DNA of 64,000 nt from the NCBI GenBank assembly GCA_916700875.1, contig CAKAKS010000032.1, positions 15,863,629-15,927,628 on the forward strand, in the 5' to 3' direction. The position numbers and the translations under genes were made by a program. The notes below the pieces were generated by a model. That model saw only the letters and a list, made by a program, of their open reading frames with translations. It had not been told where the DNA came from and made no database searches. Within the stretch, counting starts at the first letter, position 1; each line of letters begins with the position of its first letter. The stretch is from Sebastes aleutianus. Its lineage: Eukaryota > Chordata > Actinopteri > Perciformes > Sebastidae. This document shows, in pieces, positions 1 through 13,100 of this stretch.

Positions 1-165
1 ATTCTGCCCAACAAGTACTTTTACTTTAAGTGTATTTTGATGCTAATACTTTTGTACTTTTACTCAAGTAAGATTTTGAATGTAGGACTGTTACTTGTAG
101 TCATTCTACGCTGTAGTATTAGTATGTTTACTTCAGTAAAATATCTGAGTACTTCTTCCACCACT
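1..165. repeat. interspersed repeat fragment (ACTTTTACTcaAGTA type), cut by the window edge
   Basis: The stretch repeats motifs such as ACTTTTACT and AGTAAAATATCTGAGTACTT and ends TTCTTCCACCACTG, a terminus I recognise from many fish genomes. A related piece in the opposite orientation starts at about 38828 (GGTGGAAAAAGCACTCAG). No coding potential. Confidence 0.55.
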
Positions 166-3100
166 GTTTGTTTGTTTAGGGAAGTTCTTGTGTTTTCTCG
201 TCTAAGCGTGTATGTGTGAGGTTGGGGATTGTCCTCAGCTGCTACAGTGTCCCATTCCTGAAAGCGGTGACCGATGGGGAATCTCTCCACCTTGGGGCAG
301 CTTTCAGCGCCATCTTAGATGAAAGGTCCCAGGTTCCAGCACTGCTGGGCCCCAATCCACTCCTCACAGGCGGCAGAGCAGCTGACATACCTGACGAGGC
401 CGGCATGGGCACCTAATGAAAGCAGAAGGCGCACACACACATAAACAAAGAGCAACTCGCACAACCAGTCAGCCAAATGTGGGTGGAAAGTTTATCCCTA
501 AACATAGATGTGTAGCTGACTGAAATAACCCTGGGTTCTCTCTCTGGCTTTATTCCATTCTACACTTAGGCAGCGGTATTTGACTACCATAGAAAACACA
601 AACACGAGTACACACACTTCCGCACACACGCTCATGGTGTGAGCTTGTTTGCTCAGGCCTGATTTACTTGGTTAAGTTGTCCTCTACAGTGACCTCTGCT
701 CGGTAGACGTACTCGTCAGCGCGGGCCGAGCTCTGCTTTACTTTACTCTGGCAGACTGGCCTAACCTGTTTTACCTGCGAGGTTGTCGTTACATACTCCC
801 CCCCCAACCTCCACCCACTCTTTTACTATCTTCAGTGTTATTTCCATTTCCCTTATTCATGCTCTTGAGACAAATAGTACCAGACAGATATTTTTGTTAT
901 TTAAATATGGTATTGTTTATAAATGTTGACATATAAAACATTCACAAACCAGTGACTTTATGTGGGAAAGTGCATAACCTCTTGCCCTTTAGCCTTTTCC
1001 TTTTTATTGGATTGCTGGCATGTAGGTTGGTAGCTGCAGGGGCTTGGGAAGATGGGGTCAGCTCAGGGGGGTAAAGAGAACCGTCAGCCCTGATTGGCAC
1101 TAGCACATGTGGGCATTCACACCTCTGCCCCTGCTCCTGCCTTGGCCCTGTTAGGTTGGCCTCAGCAACCCTTACCCACACGGGCAGGCCTAGCCCAGCC
1201 CAGCGGAAAAAGGAGTTGTCAGCTTTAGGGGCTTTGCGCTGGGGCAGCTGCCACTGGACAGGCAGTTATATTTAAACCTGTAAGGCGAGGGGAGTCACTG
1301 TGTGGGCAGCAGCTTTTACACTTGCTACTTGCTGCTCTCTGGGCAGCACAAAGCTCTTTATCCATACAGAAGCACTGGCAGTGCCAGGGCAGAAGGTGGA
1401 AGTGAGGGCTGAGGATGGGATGGCACTAGTCTGGCCCCTAACTAGGCTTATTAATTTTATCCCCTATACAATGCTGGCCAACGTTTCCCTTCCCATTGTT
1501 CTCATTATCACTTTGTGCATTAGCGACAAGAGCCTCGCTGCCTCTGGAGCTCTGCTGGAGCCAGCTGTGGCTCCCCCCAAACCCACGGGAACCTTGCAAG
1601 TGTATGTGGTTTGTGTAGATGTGGTGGGGAGGTGCTGATGGAGAGGTTAGTCTCTCAGCGACCTTGGTGTGTCCTGCTGAGCTGCAAAGTCAGAGGAGAG
1701 ATGGGGGGGCCCGGAGAGTGCTGATGATCGTGCAGTGTGTGTGTGTGTGTGTGTGTAGCACGTGTTTCTGGTGGCATTGTTAGTGGTGACTCATGATTTG
1801 AGTTGTTGACCAGTGAGTTTTTGATCAACATTGGCATGTTGGACATTGGATCCTTCACCGAGTATCACTTTCTATCTTTAACAAAATTTGAAAGTACAAA
1901 TGGTAAAAGCATAGAAGTGGTAGTAGAAGTAATACTTCAAAACATTGGGGATCTTCACCAGGTAATAGAATAAACAATGTTGCATGAAAACATACTGTAT
2001 GTAAGTGAGTTTTAAGAAGTGATTGAAAAAAATCTGGGAGCACATCCGACCCCGTCCATTTCTTGTTTTTAATGTAGACTTTGGTGCTATGCTTTGGGGG
2101 CAGACCTCTCATACCTTAAAAGTAATGTGACTTTTATGAGACCCCTGTCCCGTAAAAGTCACATGAATGTCTGCCGTATCATTCTGTCAGATAGGTTAAC
2201 CCTGTTGCTTTCCCAGAAGGCGCCATTAAGATGGACAGCAGAGTTAAGAAAGAGTAACGTGACGACACATCACAAGCCAAATTCAACCCCTCTTCCCCCT
2301 CCCGGAGGCGTAAAAACAGTTTCCCAAGCCAGCACACCTGTCCCCTCCACCGACATGAGGACAGGCCACAGTGACGGCTTTACTTGACCTTTTAAAACGA
2401 TTCCGCTCCAAGAAACTGAAGCTGGTATTGCACAATTACTTTAACTCTATCTGTAACTGTAGGAGGATCACAAGACCAGCAGAAGCAGGACTACTCCCTC
2501 TGGCGCGATGGTGATTTCCTCAAATCATCCTCCCCTGTGGTTTTATTAAGATTGATGACCCCCAGAGTTTCATTTTAGTGTCACAGGGGCATTATAAGAG
2601 CCTTAAATACCAGTTATACATAAACTTGAAAGCATCACGAGGGCACACATAATGTTGTATAGGTAGTAAGGTGGGCCCCCATGATGTAAAAAGCAGATGT
2701 TTGTGTTGGCTGTTTCTGTGGTGTTGTTCCAGTGGCCCCTAGTCCCTTAACCATTTCTGCTCTGCTTGGCCTGAACGGAGGTCCCCCCCTCTCGCTCCCC
2801 TTCTGTTGCTTTCTTTCACCGGAGCATTTCGAAAACAACATTCATATGGCGTAATTCACACAGGCTTTTAATAGGGCATGATGAGTTCATGATTGAAGGC
2901 TTCAGCAGTATTATTAGGTGGAGTGGAGCACGGAGCAGGTCTGCTTTAGATGGACTGTCAGACGGCTTGTCTTGCATCAAAGCAGCTTACCAGAAATCAT
3001 TAGTTTCCAATTTTTTTGTAAATGTATTCAGAAGAGCAAAGGCTGTTCTTGTGTATGCATGTCTTATGCTGTGTTTGTTCGGGATGATGTGTCTGCCAGT

Positions 3101-3876
3101 ATTCAAGGTGCCCTTGCAGAGGAATGCAACAGAAATGTCTCTAGACCGGGGGTTGGCTCTGTTCTGTCTGTCGCTCAAAAATCTGATTTAATGCCCTTTA
3201 GCTATCTGCAACTCCCAATTTGCCCCCCCCTCTCTTTCTCCACCACTCCAACATTGTAAACTTTGACTCTTCTGCTTCTCCCTCCGGCACGGCTTCGTCC
3301 CAGTGCGTCTCTTTGATTGGCGCAGTAGGGGAGTTAACCAGTGCTGAAAGTCTGAAAGAAGATGGATGGAGAGACTGAAGGAGGGCGAAAGTGAGGGAGA
3401 GTGACTGGGTTTTGGGTTGGTTGGTCTGGGTTTCATTAGCCTGTGGTGGGGCTCCACTGTGTTGGATGAATGGATGGGACAGCACAGGGGATCACTGGCA
3501 CCTTGGGGTTAAAGGTTGAATGAAAACCATAGAGAAGTGCGTGTCTAGCATTTGTGTTTTAAAGGAAAAATCCCAAAATCTAAAGCATTTAAATAGTGTT
3601 TAAAACAGGGTATGCATATTTGAGCAATAGGCTAAAATATCATCTGTTCTTGGGTCCGTTATTTGATTGGGTGCTGTGTTTTTTTTTCTTATTATTTTGG
3701 ATACAGTAGGTGACCCAACATGGATAACATGTTGGTATCCCTTACAGTAGAGGAGAGAGTTTAAATCAATGAATAATCAATCATAAATCAATCATGGAAA
3801 ATAACAATACTTGTTATTTCAGCAACTGCAGTTTCAAGGTAATGCTGGCAAAAGACATGTCATGTTTTGAGTGGAC
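166..3876. other. no gene recognised; presumed mnat1 intron or upstream DNA
   Basis: Open frames here are short and look like chance. I find a (GT)n tract at 1735-1756 but no exon of mnat1 or of another gene. Confidence 0.5.
1735..1756. repeat. (GT)11 microsatellite
   Basis: Uninterrupted GT dinucleotides, 22 bases. Confidence 0.9.
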
Positions 3877-3884
3877 GTTCTCTC

Positions 3885-4182
3885 TAGGGCTTCCCCCTCT
3901 TAGTCGATTAGTCGACTAATCAGTTGTTTTGGTTTTAGTCGACTAGATTTCTTTAGTCAATTAGTCATTTTTTTATCCCTTTTTTCATGCTGAATGACTT
4001 ATTTTCAAGAAACTTATGAGCATATCTCTGGTAAACAACAGATTTAAAAGTGGTGCTTTTGTGTGATTCTTTGTGGAGAAACTCATTCACACATCTGTTG
4101 ATTAAATCAACTAATCGATTTAGTTGACAAAATCGTGTGAGTGTTAGATAACTAAGAATTTCGTTGGTCGAGGACAGCCCTA
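3885..4182. mobile_element. hAT-type MITE with perfect 8-bp target-site duplication
   Basis: The 298-bp element begins TAGGGCTTCCCC and ends GAGGACAGCCCTA, an imperfect inverted pair, and is rich in the palindromic TAGTCGACTAA/ATCGATT motifs of common fish hAT MITEs. GTTCTCTC occurs directly on both sides (3877-3884 and 4183-4190), the 8-bp duplication expected of hAT insertion. It has no coding capacity. Confidence 0.85.
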
Positions 4183-4339
4183 GTTCTCTCGGTATTTCTT
4201 GCTTGAAACACTATCTCTGTTGCTGTTAATATAATGTGCCACTGTCGCTCCCCCTGCTGCTCCCCCCACCTGCATGTATAAACTACCGCTGAATGCAACA
4301 GGTTCAGGCTTGCCTTGTTAAGATAGTTGAAAGTCATTC

Positions 4340-4695
4340 TGGGAAATAGGATTGGATGATATGGATGAAATCCTGCATCACAGTATATGTCAATTTATAT
4401 TGTGATATTGATATATATAGATTGTGATATAGCACATTTATCTCCTCAAATGTTTTCAGAAACATCTTGTAGTGTACTGTTTAGCTGTAAAATGACAAAG
4501 TTGTGACCCAGCAACCATGTAGATATCAGTTGAGGAAATACCAAGCACCGCCCACCAGTCGGAGCAAACATTCTCATTTTACAGCTAAACAGAACACCAC
4601 AAGATGTTTCTGAAAACATGTCAGGTGAGAAATAGGCACTACAGTAACAGAATATTGATTCATATTAGATCAGTGCCGCCTAGTTTGATCGGAGC
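4340..4695. repeat. composite repeat with a long imperfect hairpin
   Basis: An AT-rich GATATTG repeat at about 4349-4435 is followed by inverted arms at 4441-4494 and 4575-4630, with an 80-base spacer. Both arms match an internal segment of the TTAA-type MITEs at 14844-15405 and 40179-40760, but here in head-to-head copies. The right arm continues into further MITE sequence to about 4695. Confidence 0.65.
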
Positions 4696-6074
4696 CCTAT
4701 GATGATGTATATCATAAGAGTATAGTATAAGCTTTGTGTGTGTGTGGTTATTGTTTTGTCTAACTATCCTGGTTAGAACAATCCCTGTCATGTTGTGTTT
4801 GGCTAAGAAACTCTGCATCCATTGCTGTCTCTTAGTGTTCATCCCTCTGTGCTTTTGTAACTTCCAGCTCAGCTTTGGTTGCTTTATTTCCCCGTGTGTG
4901 CGCTCACACGGGCCAAAACTTGTGTGCGGGCGGGCAGTCTGAGGCCGCGGGGCACATGTTACTCGTTTAGTTTGGTTTTCATCAACTCCCCTCTGTGTTC
5001 TGTTGTTTATACTCCCCCACTATTCTTTTCTTTGCTTCTCCTGTTATCTTTTTATCTCTCCTTTGTCTCTGAGTTCCTTTGCTACCCTCTAAAATAGTCA
5101 GTGTTTGTTTAGACATCATCTTCTTAATTCCAGGTTTGTTTCATGAGTCTGGCTCGTCTTCGTAGCCTCATTACTTTAATGCTGGAGAAAACAAAGTGGT
5201 CTGACGCTGTGTGGAAATTCCCCTCTGATGGCAGAGCCCCAAATCGAACAATTCTACAGTGTCCTTAAGAAGTATCATGTTTCTCACTCCATCACCCTGG
5301 TCAAGAGCATTAGGAACTGGAGTAGCCCGACTGAAATCTCAACTTTGAGTACTTATGGATTGAAGGGGTTTTTATGCACAGACTACAAATGGACCACAGT
5401 TTTCTGTGCTTGACACTGCAGGTCTTATGACTTTAGGAGACCCAGCAGTGAAACATTTTTGTAAATCCTGAGAATTTGACTGATTTCAGGTTGGAGCGAC
5501 ATTGTTTTAGGTGAATCCGTGGAAAAACGATGCAAATTGCAAATAATCACAACTAAACCCAACAACACTAGCCTATCACATTTAAGTCTAATCATTAACT
5601 TTCTCGCCTACATTTATACATTATCAATTGATTTGTCTTTTGGTGATTTCATTGAAATAGCCAAAGTACACTCTCTGTTAACAGGAATTACATTTCCTCA
5701 TCAACCCCACCACAGATGTCCTGCATGATGTTTTGTTCGTTTCTTCTTGATCAGGAATGGTTGTTGGGTTGCCAACAGTGTGTTGACCACTAAAACATGC
5801 TCAGTCATTGTTTCTCAACCAAACCAGCAGTGCCTGGGGAAAGTGAAAATGTTGTCAGACAAAACTCCTATTGCCAAACCAGTCAGTCTAGAACTGGTTA
5901 ATGCTGCAGTTTGAATGACATTAAGCTTTTTCCACATTGTTGTTTTTTCTGTTTGTGTCATCCTGACTGCACTGTAGCCGTAGTTTCCAGTGTTGCACTG
6001 TGTACTAAACTGAGACAATGAGGATTATTGTCCTGTGTTGAATTTTGTCTCTCCTTTGTTGTTGTTTTTTTCAG
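4696..6074. other. no gene recognised
   Basis: AT-rich sequence up to the polypyrimidine tract and acceptor of the first visible mnat1 exon. The small open frames resemble no known protein. Confidence 0.5.
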
Positions 6075-7083
6075 CGTCAGACAGTGTCTCTTCAGCCTCC
6101 TCCCAAGATAGAGGAAGTTCTGTACCAATACAAGCCTCTTCTAGTTGAAATCTACGGACCCCCGGTGCCTGAACTGGAGCAACTGGGCCGACTCGGGTAC
6201 AAACTTATTACACACTCACACACATCTGCCGCAGCCAGGGAGTGACTAACTATGAGTTTTAATTCCACCTTTAGATCAGCGACGGTTGTCAAGTTGAATG
6301 ATAGAAGGAAAAACAATAAAGGGTCCATCATTTCCTCATACATTTTTGGGAAGTTTCCTGGAAATAACTGTAATTTGGTGCCAAGTAGGCTATAGGGAAA
6401 AATAGAGACAAAGTTCTGGGACTGTTGAGATGAATTAGTTGGGTCTAATTTCTACTTCTACTTTCCTTGAAAGAACTGCTCCATTTAAACCCAAGTAAAT
6501 GTTGAGTAAAGGTTAAGCTGACCTGCCACTGAGTTATAATAGCAGTTAATTGTAATTTAAAAAAAACCAAAACGTTTTATTTATTGACTCACTTAGGCCA
6601 AACATGTACTCTGTTCTCCAATATACAGAATCATCATACAGTGTCAGTGAATAAGCCAGAGAATATGCCATAACATAGTCATAGATCCAAAAGCAATCAT
6701 TTTATGTGAGGGAAAAAAAGAAGACAAATAAATAAAAGGAGGAAAGGAATGTAATTAATTAAGCAAAAACATACCAACTGAGTACTGTCTCAATATTCCT
6801 TGTAACTGATACCAAATTAACATAATTATTTCCATATCAATTTACAGTTCCTCTCTAGGAAATTATAGGAAACTATGGAACGGGTAAAATGAAGTGTTAC
6901 TGATTAAACTTAAATCATGGAGTTTTGTGATTCTCCACATAGCTACAGTAGTATATTATGAAGGTTTTTGGTGTAGAGAGCTGTGAGAGAGTCGGTGTGC
7001 CTGGAAAGTCTGGCTCGTCTCACTTGACTCTCCTCTGATTAACTGGGAGAGTGAAAGCAAATGAGGAGGAGGAGGAGGGCTGG

Positions 7084-7114
<31 letters not shown>

Positions 7115-10100
7115 AGTAACAACCATCACCCTGCCACAAGCCGCCACAGTGCCTCTGTAGGAGTGTCCATTAACACACACAGGAAGTGCTTTCCCCGACG
7201 GCCCCTTTGGGCCAATCAATCCACGACGCCATTGGTCCAGTCCTTGCCGAATGTAAGCTATCCATCAGACAGCCCAGCGCCCAGCCATCTGCACTGCAAC
7301 TGGCTGGCACTGAAGCCTGCCCACACACTGAGAGCGGGCTGCTTTTATTGGGTGACAGGAGCAAAGCGGGGTCAGGTTCTTTTTGGACGAGCTCATTGAC
7401 TTTCAGCGCTGCTTCACCCTGACGATAACCTTCATTTGGCTGAGATGTGCGGATTTGTACATAATGTCAGCATGTTTAGGATACAGGTTTTCTAGTTTAT
7501 TCTTCTTTATTCTTTAGACAAAAGTTGCTATTGCTTTTGTTGCACAATCCCGTTCACCTAATTACCTTTTAAAATCACCTACTTAAGGTGAAAACGTTTT
7601 CCTTAAAGGATTGTGGGAGAGTTTAAGCAGAATAACTGGTACTTATTTACATTATGTATTCAGTGAAGTGCTGAGGTCCTACTTCTTTTGGCCAGGCTGA
7701 TCAATATGCAGATGAAACACATCTCACAATTTTTGCCGCATGCTGGAGCTCAGAGGAGGGAGGAAGAGGAGGGAGGAAGAGGAGGGGGGGCCCGGTGTCA
7801 GCAGTTCAGGGGTCCAGGAGGACCGATGCTGGAGAGGAAGGGCTCTGCCACAGAGATAAATGAGGTTCAGTTCAGTTAGGAACACCAGTCCCACTGGTGC
7901 AGGCCGCAGGCAACGACACAGACGGGCTCGTTCAGACAAACCACAACTCCCAGGATGCAACGTGCTGTTAAGTAAAAGCAAGGAATTGTGCTGACACTTC
8001 TGCACAGTTGGCAGTTTGTGATTCAGCTAGGTTTGAGGTTTTGTGCATGCAAGTTCAGATATACACGGACGATCGAGCTCGCACATACACATGCATGCAG
8101 ACGGTGTCCCTTAAACCTGCTATACATTTTGTGTCATACACACTCACGATCACCCCTGTTATTGCAGTCCCAGCATTTTGGCAACAATGGACGTTGTGTG
8201 ATGTGGTTGAACTTCACAAGTGTGTGTGCAGTGGAGAGAGAATGCAGACAGCGTTGAGAAGGTGAAAAGTGAGTCCCCTGTGTAGAGTGTTGGACTACAG
8301 GTCCGGTCCTATGACCTGTGAAGGGAATGTGCTTGAATGTGTGAGAAGATATGGATGTGCCTGAGCGTGGAAGAGGTGAAAGGGGCTGTGAAGGGGGCAG
8401 GTACTTATTTTAAAACACGGCTGTTTGTCTTGGTCAAGGCCCACGGTGACAGCAGCGCCACTGGTGATTTGTCTTGGACACAGCCATCAAGAGAGGCTGG
8501 AGAGTTGAGCTCACACACCCCCTCCCTGGTGGCCCCAGGGCCTCTGGGGCCAGTCTCTTGCACAGGATGTCCAGTCAACACAGGACTCACTGGAGCCGTG
8601 CTTTTTTATTTCAACTCGCTCTTTTCTTTTACGCCGCTCTCTTTCTCCCTCTGTCTCAGTGTCTTTTTCGCCTTGTCCCTTTGCCCCCAAAAAACCGCAG
8701 GAGTGCTGCACGGCTGCCAGGAAAAAGAAGGGCCACGCCTCTTTCACTGTCTCTCCCTCTCTGTCAGCTGTACCTGAATAAATATGGGCTGAGCGGAGCG
8801 CTTATATTAAAGACAGCTGCCTCAATACTGGAGCAGAGTAAAGGCTGCATGTTCAGGCAACAGGGGCCTCCAAAAGTGCCCATTCAGCTTCTACCTCAAC
8901 ATCTACCCCCCCCTTCACACACTCATACATAACCAAACGCTCCTCCCCTGATGTGCATAGGTGCGTATGATTTGCCACAGAGGATGGGACCCCTACTGTG
9001 GGAGGTTACTATAATGGCGGTATAGTGCTGTCCATCTCGTTGACTGGCACGTACCCAGAACCCTGCGTGAGCCGTGAGAATTATGAGCAGACTATGAATG
9101 TAACATTACAGCCTGTACTCCAAATGTCCTGCCATGGCTCCTTGCTTTTATGTTGAACAGTAAAAGCCTCTAATAAACAAAATCAAAGTAGAAGTAAATA
9201 CTGCTTTGGAGATACAAACGGAAACATATGATGTTTACATTGACATGGCTGTGATATGAATCCCAGCACGCAGCAGCCAGAGACTGAAGCGGTAGCTGTT
9301 TTAACTCACCCCGCCGACCCTGCGCCTGCTGACGGACATAACCCGAATGGAAGCGCTTGGATACGTCAAAATACACCAGGACCAACTAACAACTCACGCC
9401 TACATTATAGTTAAAATAAGTCTGTACAAGAGCTCATGTAGACGCTGACGACCTGAAAGAACATTTTAAGTTCTATTTTTGTTAGTGTGTGTAGATGAGC
9501 ATCTGGGTCTGAGTTTGTTCTCTGCGAGAATACTTTTAAAGCTCCGACTGCGTAGGCGTTGAAAGACTGACTGGGATCTTGGACAAGGACAAATCATATG
9601 GGGGGGAAAAATAGGGGAAAGAGAAATTGGCTGCGGAGCGTTGAAAAATTCGACTCAAACCTCAAGTGCTGACAATGAAAGCTAGCCAGAACAGTTGTTT
9701 GTGTTGGCACAGGTCGCCCTGAAATTAGCCCATCTCTTTCTGACAGAAGTTGCTCAATGCGCTTCGCCAAATGCCAGTGTGTATAATATTATGAAGTTTT
9801 GCCTCCTCCCCCACATGCATTGCTTTCTATAATTGGTGGAAAAAGTGAGGTTTTCTGCTGGGAGCGCTTGTCAAGCATCCGTCTCTTGTCGGCGGGGTGA
9901 AGGGGAGCAGCTGAATGAGCGGAGTGTTTAGTCTGGAGCTGGTCTCCTGGGGATACACTTCTCCGCACGAGGAAGTAGTCCTCAGAGCACTTTCTCTCAC
10001 CAAAACAGACAACGTGTGACTGGCTGAGGGGATAAATAGCGATGGATAGTTTTCTATGACCTTCGTTCATAAACACAGAGGACAAACAATTGTTTTCATC

Positions 10101-13100
10101 CTCTGGAAACTGCCCCCAAATCTTCATTTACAGTGACTCTTTTTATATGAACATACACATGGACACACAGAATAAATCACTTGTGCACACACGCATAGCC
10201 TAGCTATGTTTAACGTGTACTTAAAGGACGCCTGCTCACTGTTCTGGTTGGGAGCCAAGGGTTAATGGGACGCTGAGTGATGCTCTCCTCCTGCCTGTGT
10301 TCTTGAGCTTTCCAAGCATCCCTTGGCGTCTGCGTGTTTATGTGAATAGTGTGTGTGTCTGTTTGTTTGTTTGTTTGTGTGTTGGCTTATACTGCATGTT
10401 AAGTGCTTTGGTGGGAGGGAGATATCCAGAATAGTCGGTGGTGCCATCACAGCCCTCAGTTCCTGGCAGCCGGCTTCGCTAGCCTCTCCCTGCCTGGTTG
10501 GCCTGACTCCAGGTCTGAGCTCTCCATCTTTCCACCTCTGGCCAAGAGCACTACCAGTGACCCTGGATTTGGCTCACGCAGTTAGCAGGACCACTAGACA
10601 TGGTCCATAGAGTACTCTTGAATCCATTTCTGCCATCACTAAATTGGAGTGTATGAGGTTTAAATTGCATACAAATCATTCTTTCCTTCCCCTTCGTTCC
10701 CCTCTGACTCTGTGATGAAAGTGCAAGTCAGCCATGATATTCTTCTTTTTCACTCAATATGCAGTACTCCGGAGGAATTTCTAGAAACGGCTTTTCCACG
10801 TATCCCAGGTTCTCTGATCCCTGCAGGGCGCATATCCATCTGATGGGCCTGACGGGCCTGGAAGGGCTGGTGGGGGGGCAGGGTCAGAGGTCACTGACCA
10901 CGGGGGGACCTGAGGTGCAGCACCGGGACGTCAGAGTGCCGAGACTGATGGGAGCAGAGTGATGGCACCTTGGAGAGACGGGTCTCGTATTCTTCTTGGC
11001 CTCAAATAGTCCTGCACTCACGCACCCTCTCTCACACAAACACAGCTTTGATGCTTAAGTTATGAGCTGGAAACTGAGGCGCCAGTTAGCATGACCTCAG
11101 ATGAACTCCCTCAAGAGCAGCGTACTTTGATCTACTTTTACTACTATTAGATAATGTCTCAAGGCAACTATTTTGCCCTCAATTAAAATATGCTGTGACG
11201 TTGCCAAATAGTACCATTTATGGGAAAAAATTGTTTATTTGCCTCTTGCGTAACAGTAGGGCTTTCCCTCAAATACTTTGGGGTTGCCACCATAACCAAG
11301 ACCTAACGCTGAACTTGGTTTCTCAGATATCTGATACCCTCCTTTCTTCCACACTACACACTCATCGCACATGCCATTGTCTTGTGTTACTGGATCCAGC
11401 ATAGCCAGTAACTATAGACTTCAATGCAGTGCTTCTCTGGCCATATAAGTGTTTCCATAGCTTGGATCTAAAAGCTTGAGTGCAGCCGTGGGGCTCTCAG
11501 ATTTTAAAATTTGCATAACCAAAAGAGAGTGCAGTAAAAGTGTGGAGGTTCAAGTCCGGCTATTTGACTTGCAAACCTGTCCCGTGTCAACACAATGCCT
11601 CGTCTTCGCTCACAGCATATAGCCGCCACCTTGCTTTGATACTCAGCTTCTTGTACTGTAGGTGCTTCCTCTCCTCGTTACTAACTAGATCAGAAGCAGA
11701 GTGGAGCGTGGCCGCCGTCCGACTCTACCCCAGCCCCCACCCAGCCCATTATCCCCGTCTGTCTCAGTAAACAGACCATTAACAGACAGAGCTTGTGGAG
11801 GCCAGATCACTATTGTTTCCCTTCCCATAGTTCTGTGCAAATATTGATCTTCTCTTGAAGTATGAGTCAAAATAAGCACGCGTTGTAGTTGACTGGAGGC
11901 TTTTTACTTGCGGGTGAGTCATTTCTGACCCAAAGAGTGGGCGAAAACAAGAGGGGGCATTACCGAATGACAGAGCGGGAGAAACATTTGTCTGTGTGTG
12001 TGTATTCTGGTCATCTGAAAGAGGTCTGCTTTTAGTGTTATTGTTTCCCTCTGTGGGCTGTGTGCCAGACAGACCAGCAGTCTCCTCCCAAGATGAACCC
12101 AGGCCAGGCCAAACCAGGCCAGCGAAGGAGACACCAGCGGACAGGGAACTCCGAGTACAACACCGTCTCTTGCCTCCAGGTTTATTTGTGTCACAGCCTA
12201 GAGGCGACAGGGTCAACACCCAGCGGAGGGTGAGGTGATGTCTCCTGACTATTTTAACACACACTGATCTGTGTAGAGGTTTGCAAAGCTGCTGCACGCT
12301 TTCTAGAGTTGCATTTTGAGCATGATGGTGCTCATAACTCTGCGTGTGTATTTTCACACAAACACCAACAGACCTTAACTCTCCGCCCCTCCCCTGCTCT
12401 TCACCCCTGGGGCAAAGGGCCGGTAATGTACAGGAGGATTAGCTGGCTCATTTTCCCCTCTTAAGAGCTGGAAAAAGAAAACAAACTCCCGTCATGTGGG
12501 GCTTGGCTGTGGGGACTTGCCACGCACACCTCATGGTAGGAGGTACTTCTCCACTATGATGTATGAATTATCACCCTCCCCCTGCTGTACCTTTCCCCTG
12601 CCTTTTTCTGTTCCTTCATCCCCCCCCCCCCTTCTTTGCTCTTTTCCCATCTTTCTCCCTAATTGAAATGCCTCTCCTCAGTGCTTGAGGTGCTTCAGTA
12701 ACTGATACCTGTGGAGGCGACCCAACCCCTCGGGAAAACTCTATTCTTCCTCTCTGTATCGGCGCTCTATTCCCAGAATGTTACGCCTAACTGTCAAGGC
12801 TCCTTTGCTGTGTATGTATGGGTGCGCCTTGTGCTAGCAGCCATTCACTGAACAGCATATGTCCTTCCATTGTTTACGGCCCCATTTGGTTAACGATGAC
12901 ACTGATGTCATGTCATTATCCTCCCTCTCCTGTCTGGTTTACCCCCCCCAACCCCCACCCCCACCCTCCACCTCCTTCCTCTCAGCTCTCCAGGGGGCAG
13001 AGTTATCAAGTGGTAGCTCAGGAGACGAAAGAAAGATGCTCTCTGTATCAAGTGGCTAGCGGGATGTGTGATGCCTCTCCAAGCCCCACGGCTGTTGCCG

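Noticed and set aside
216..416. Possible exon near the left edge
   Set aside because: The frame is moderately GC-rich but matches nothing in MAT1, and splice sites do not fit.
11779..12357. 192-codon open frame on the minus strand in the mnat1 intron
   Set aside because: No recognisable motif; overlaps other chance frames on both strands.
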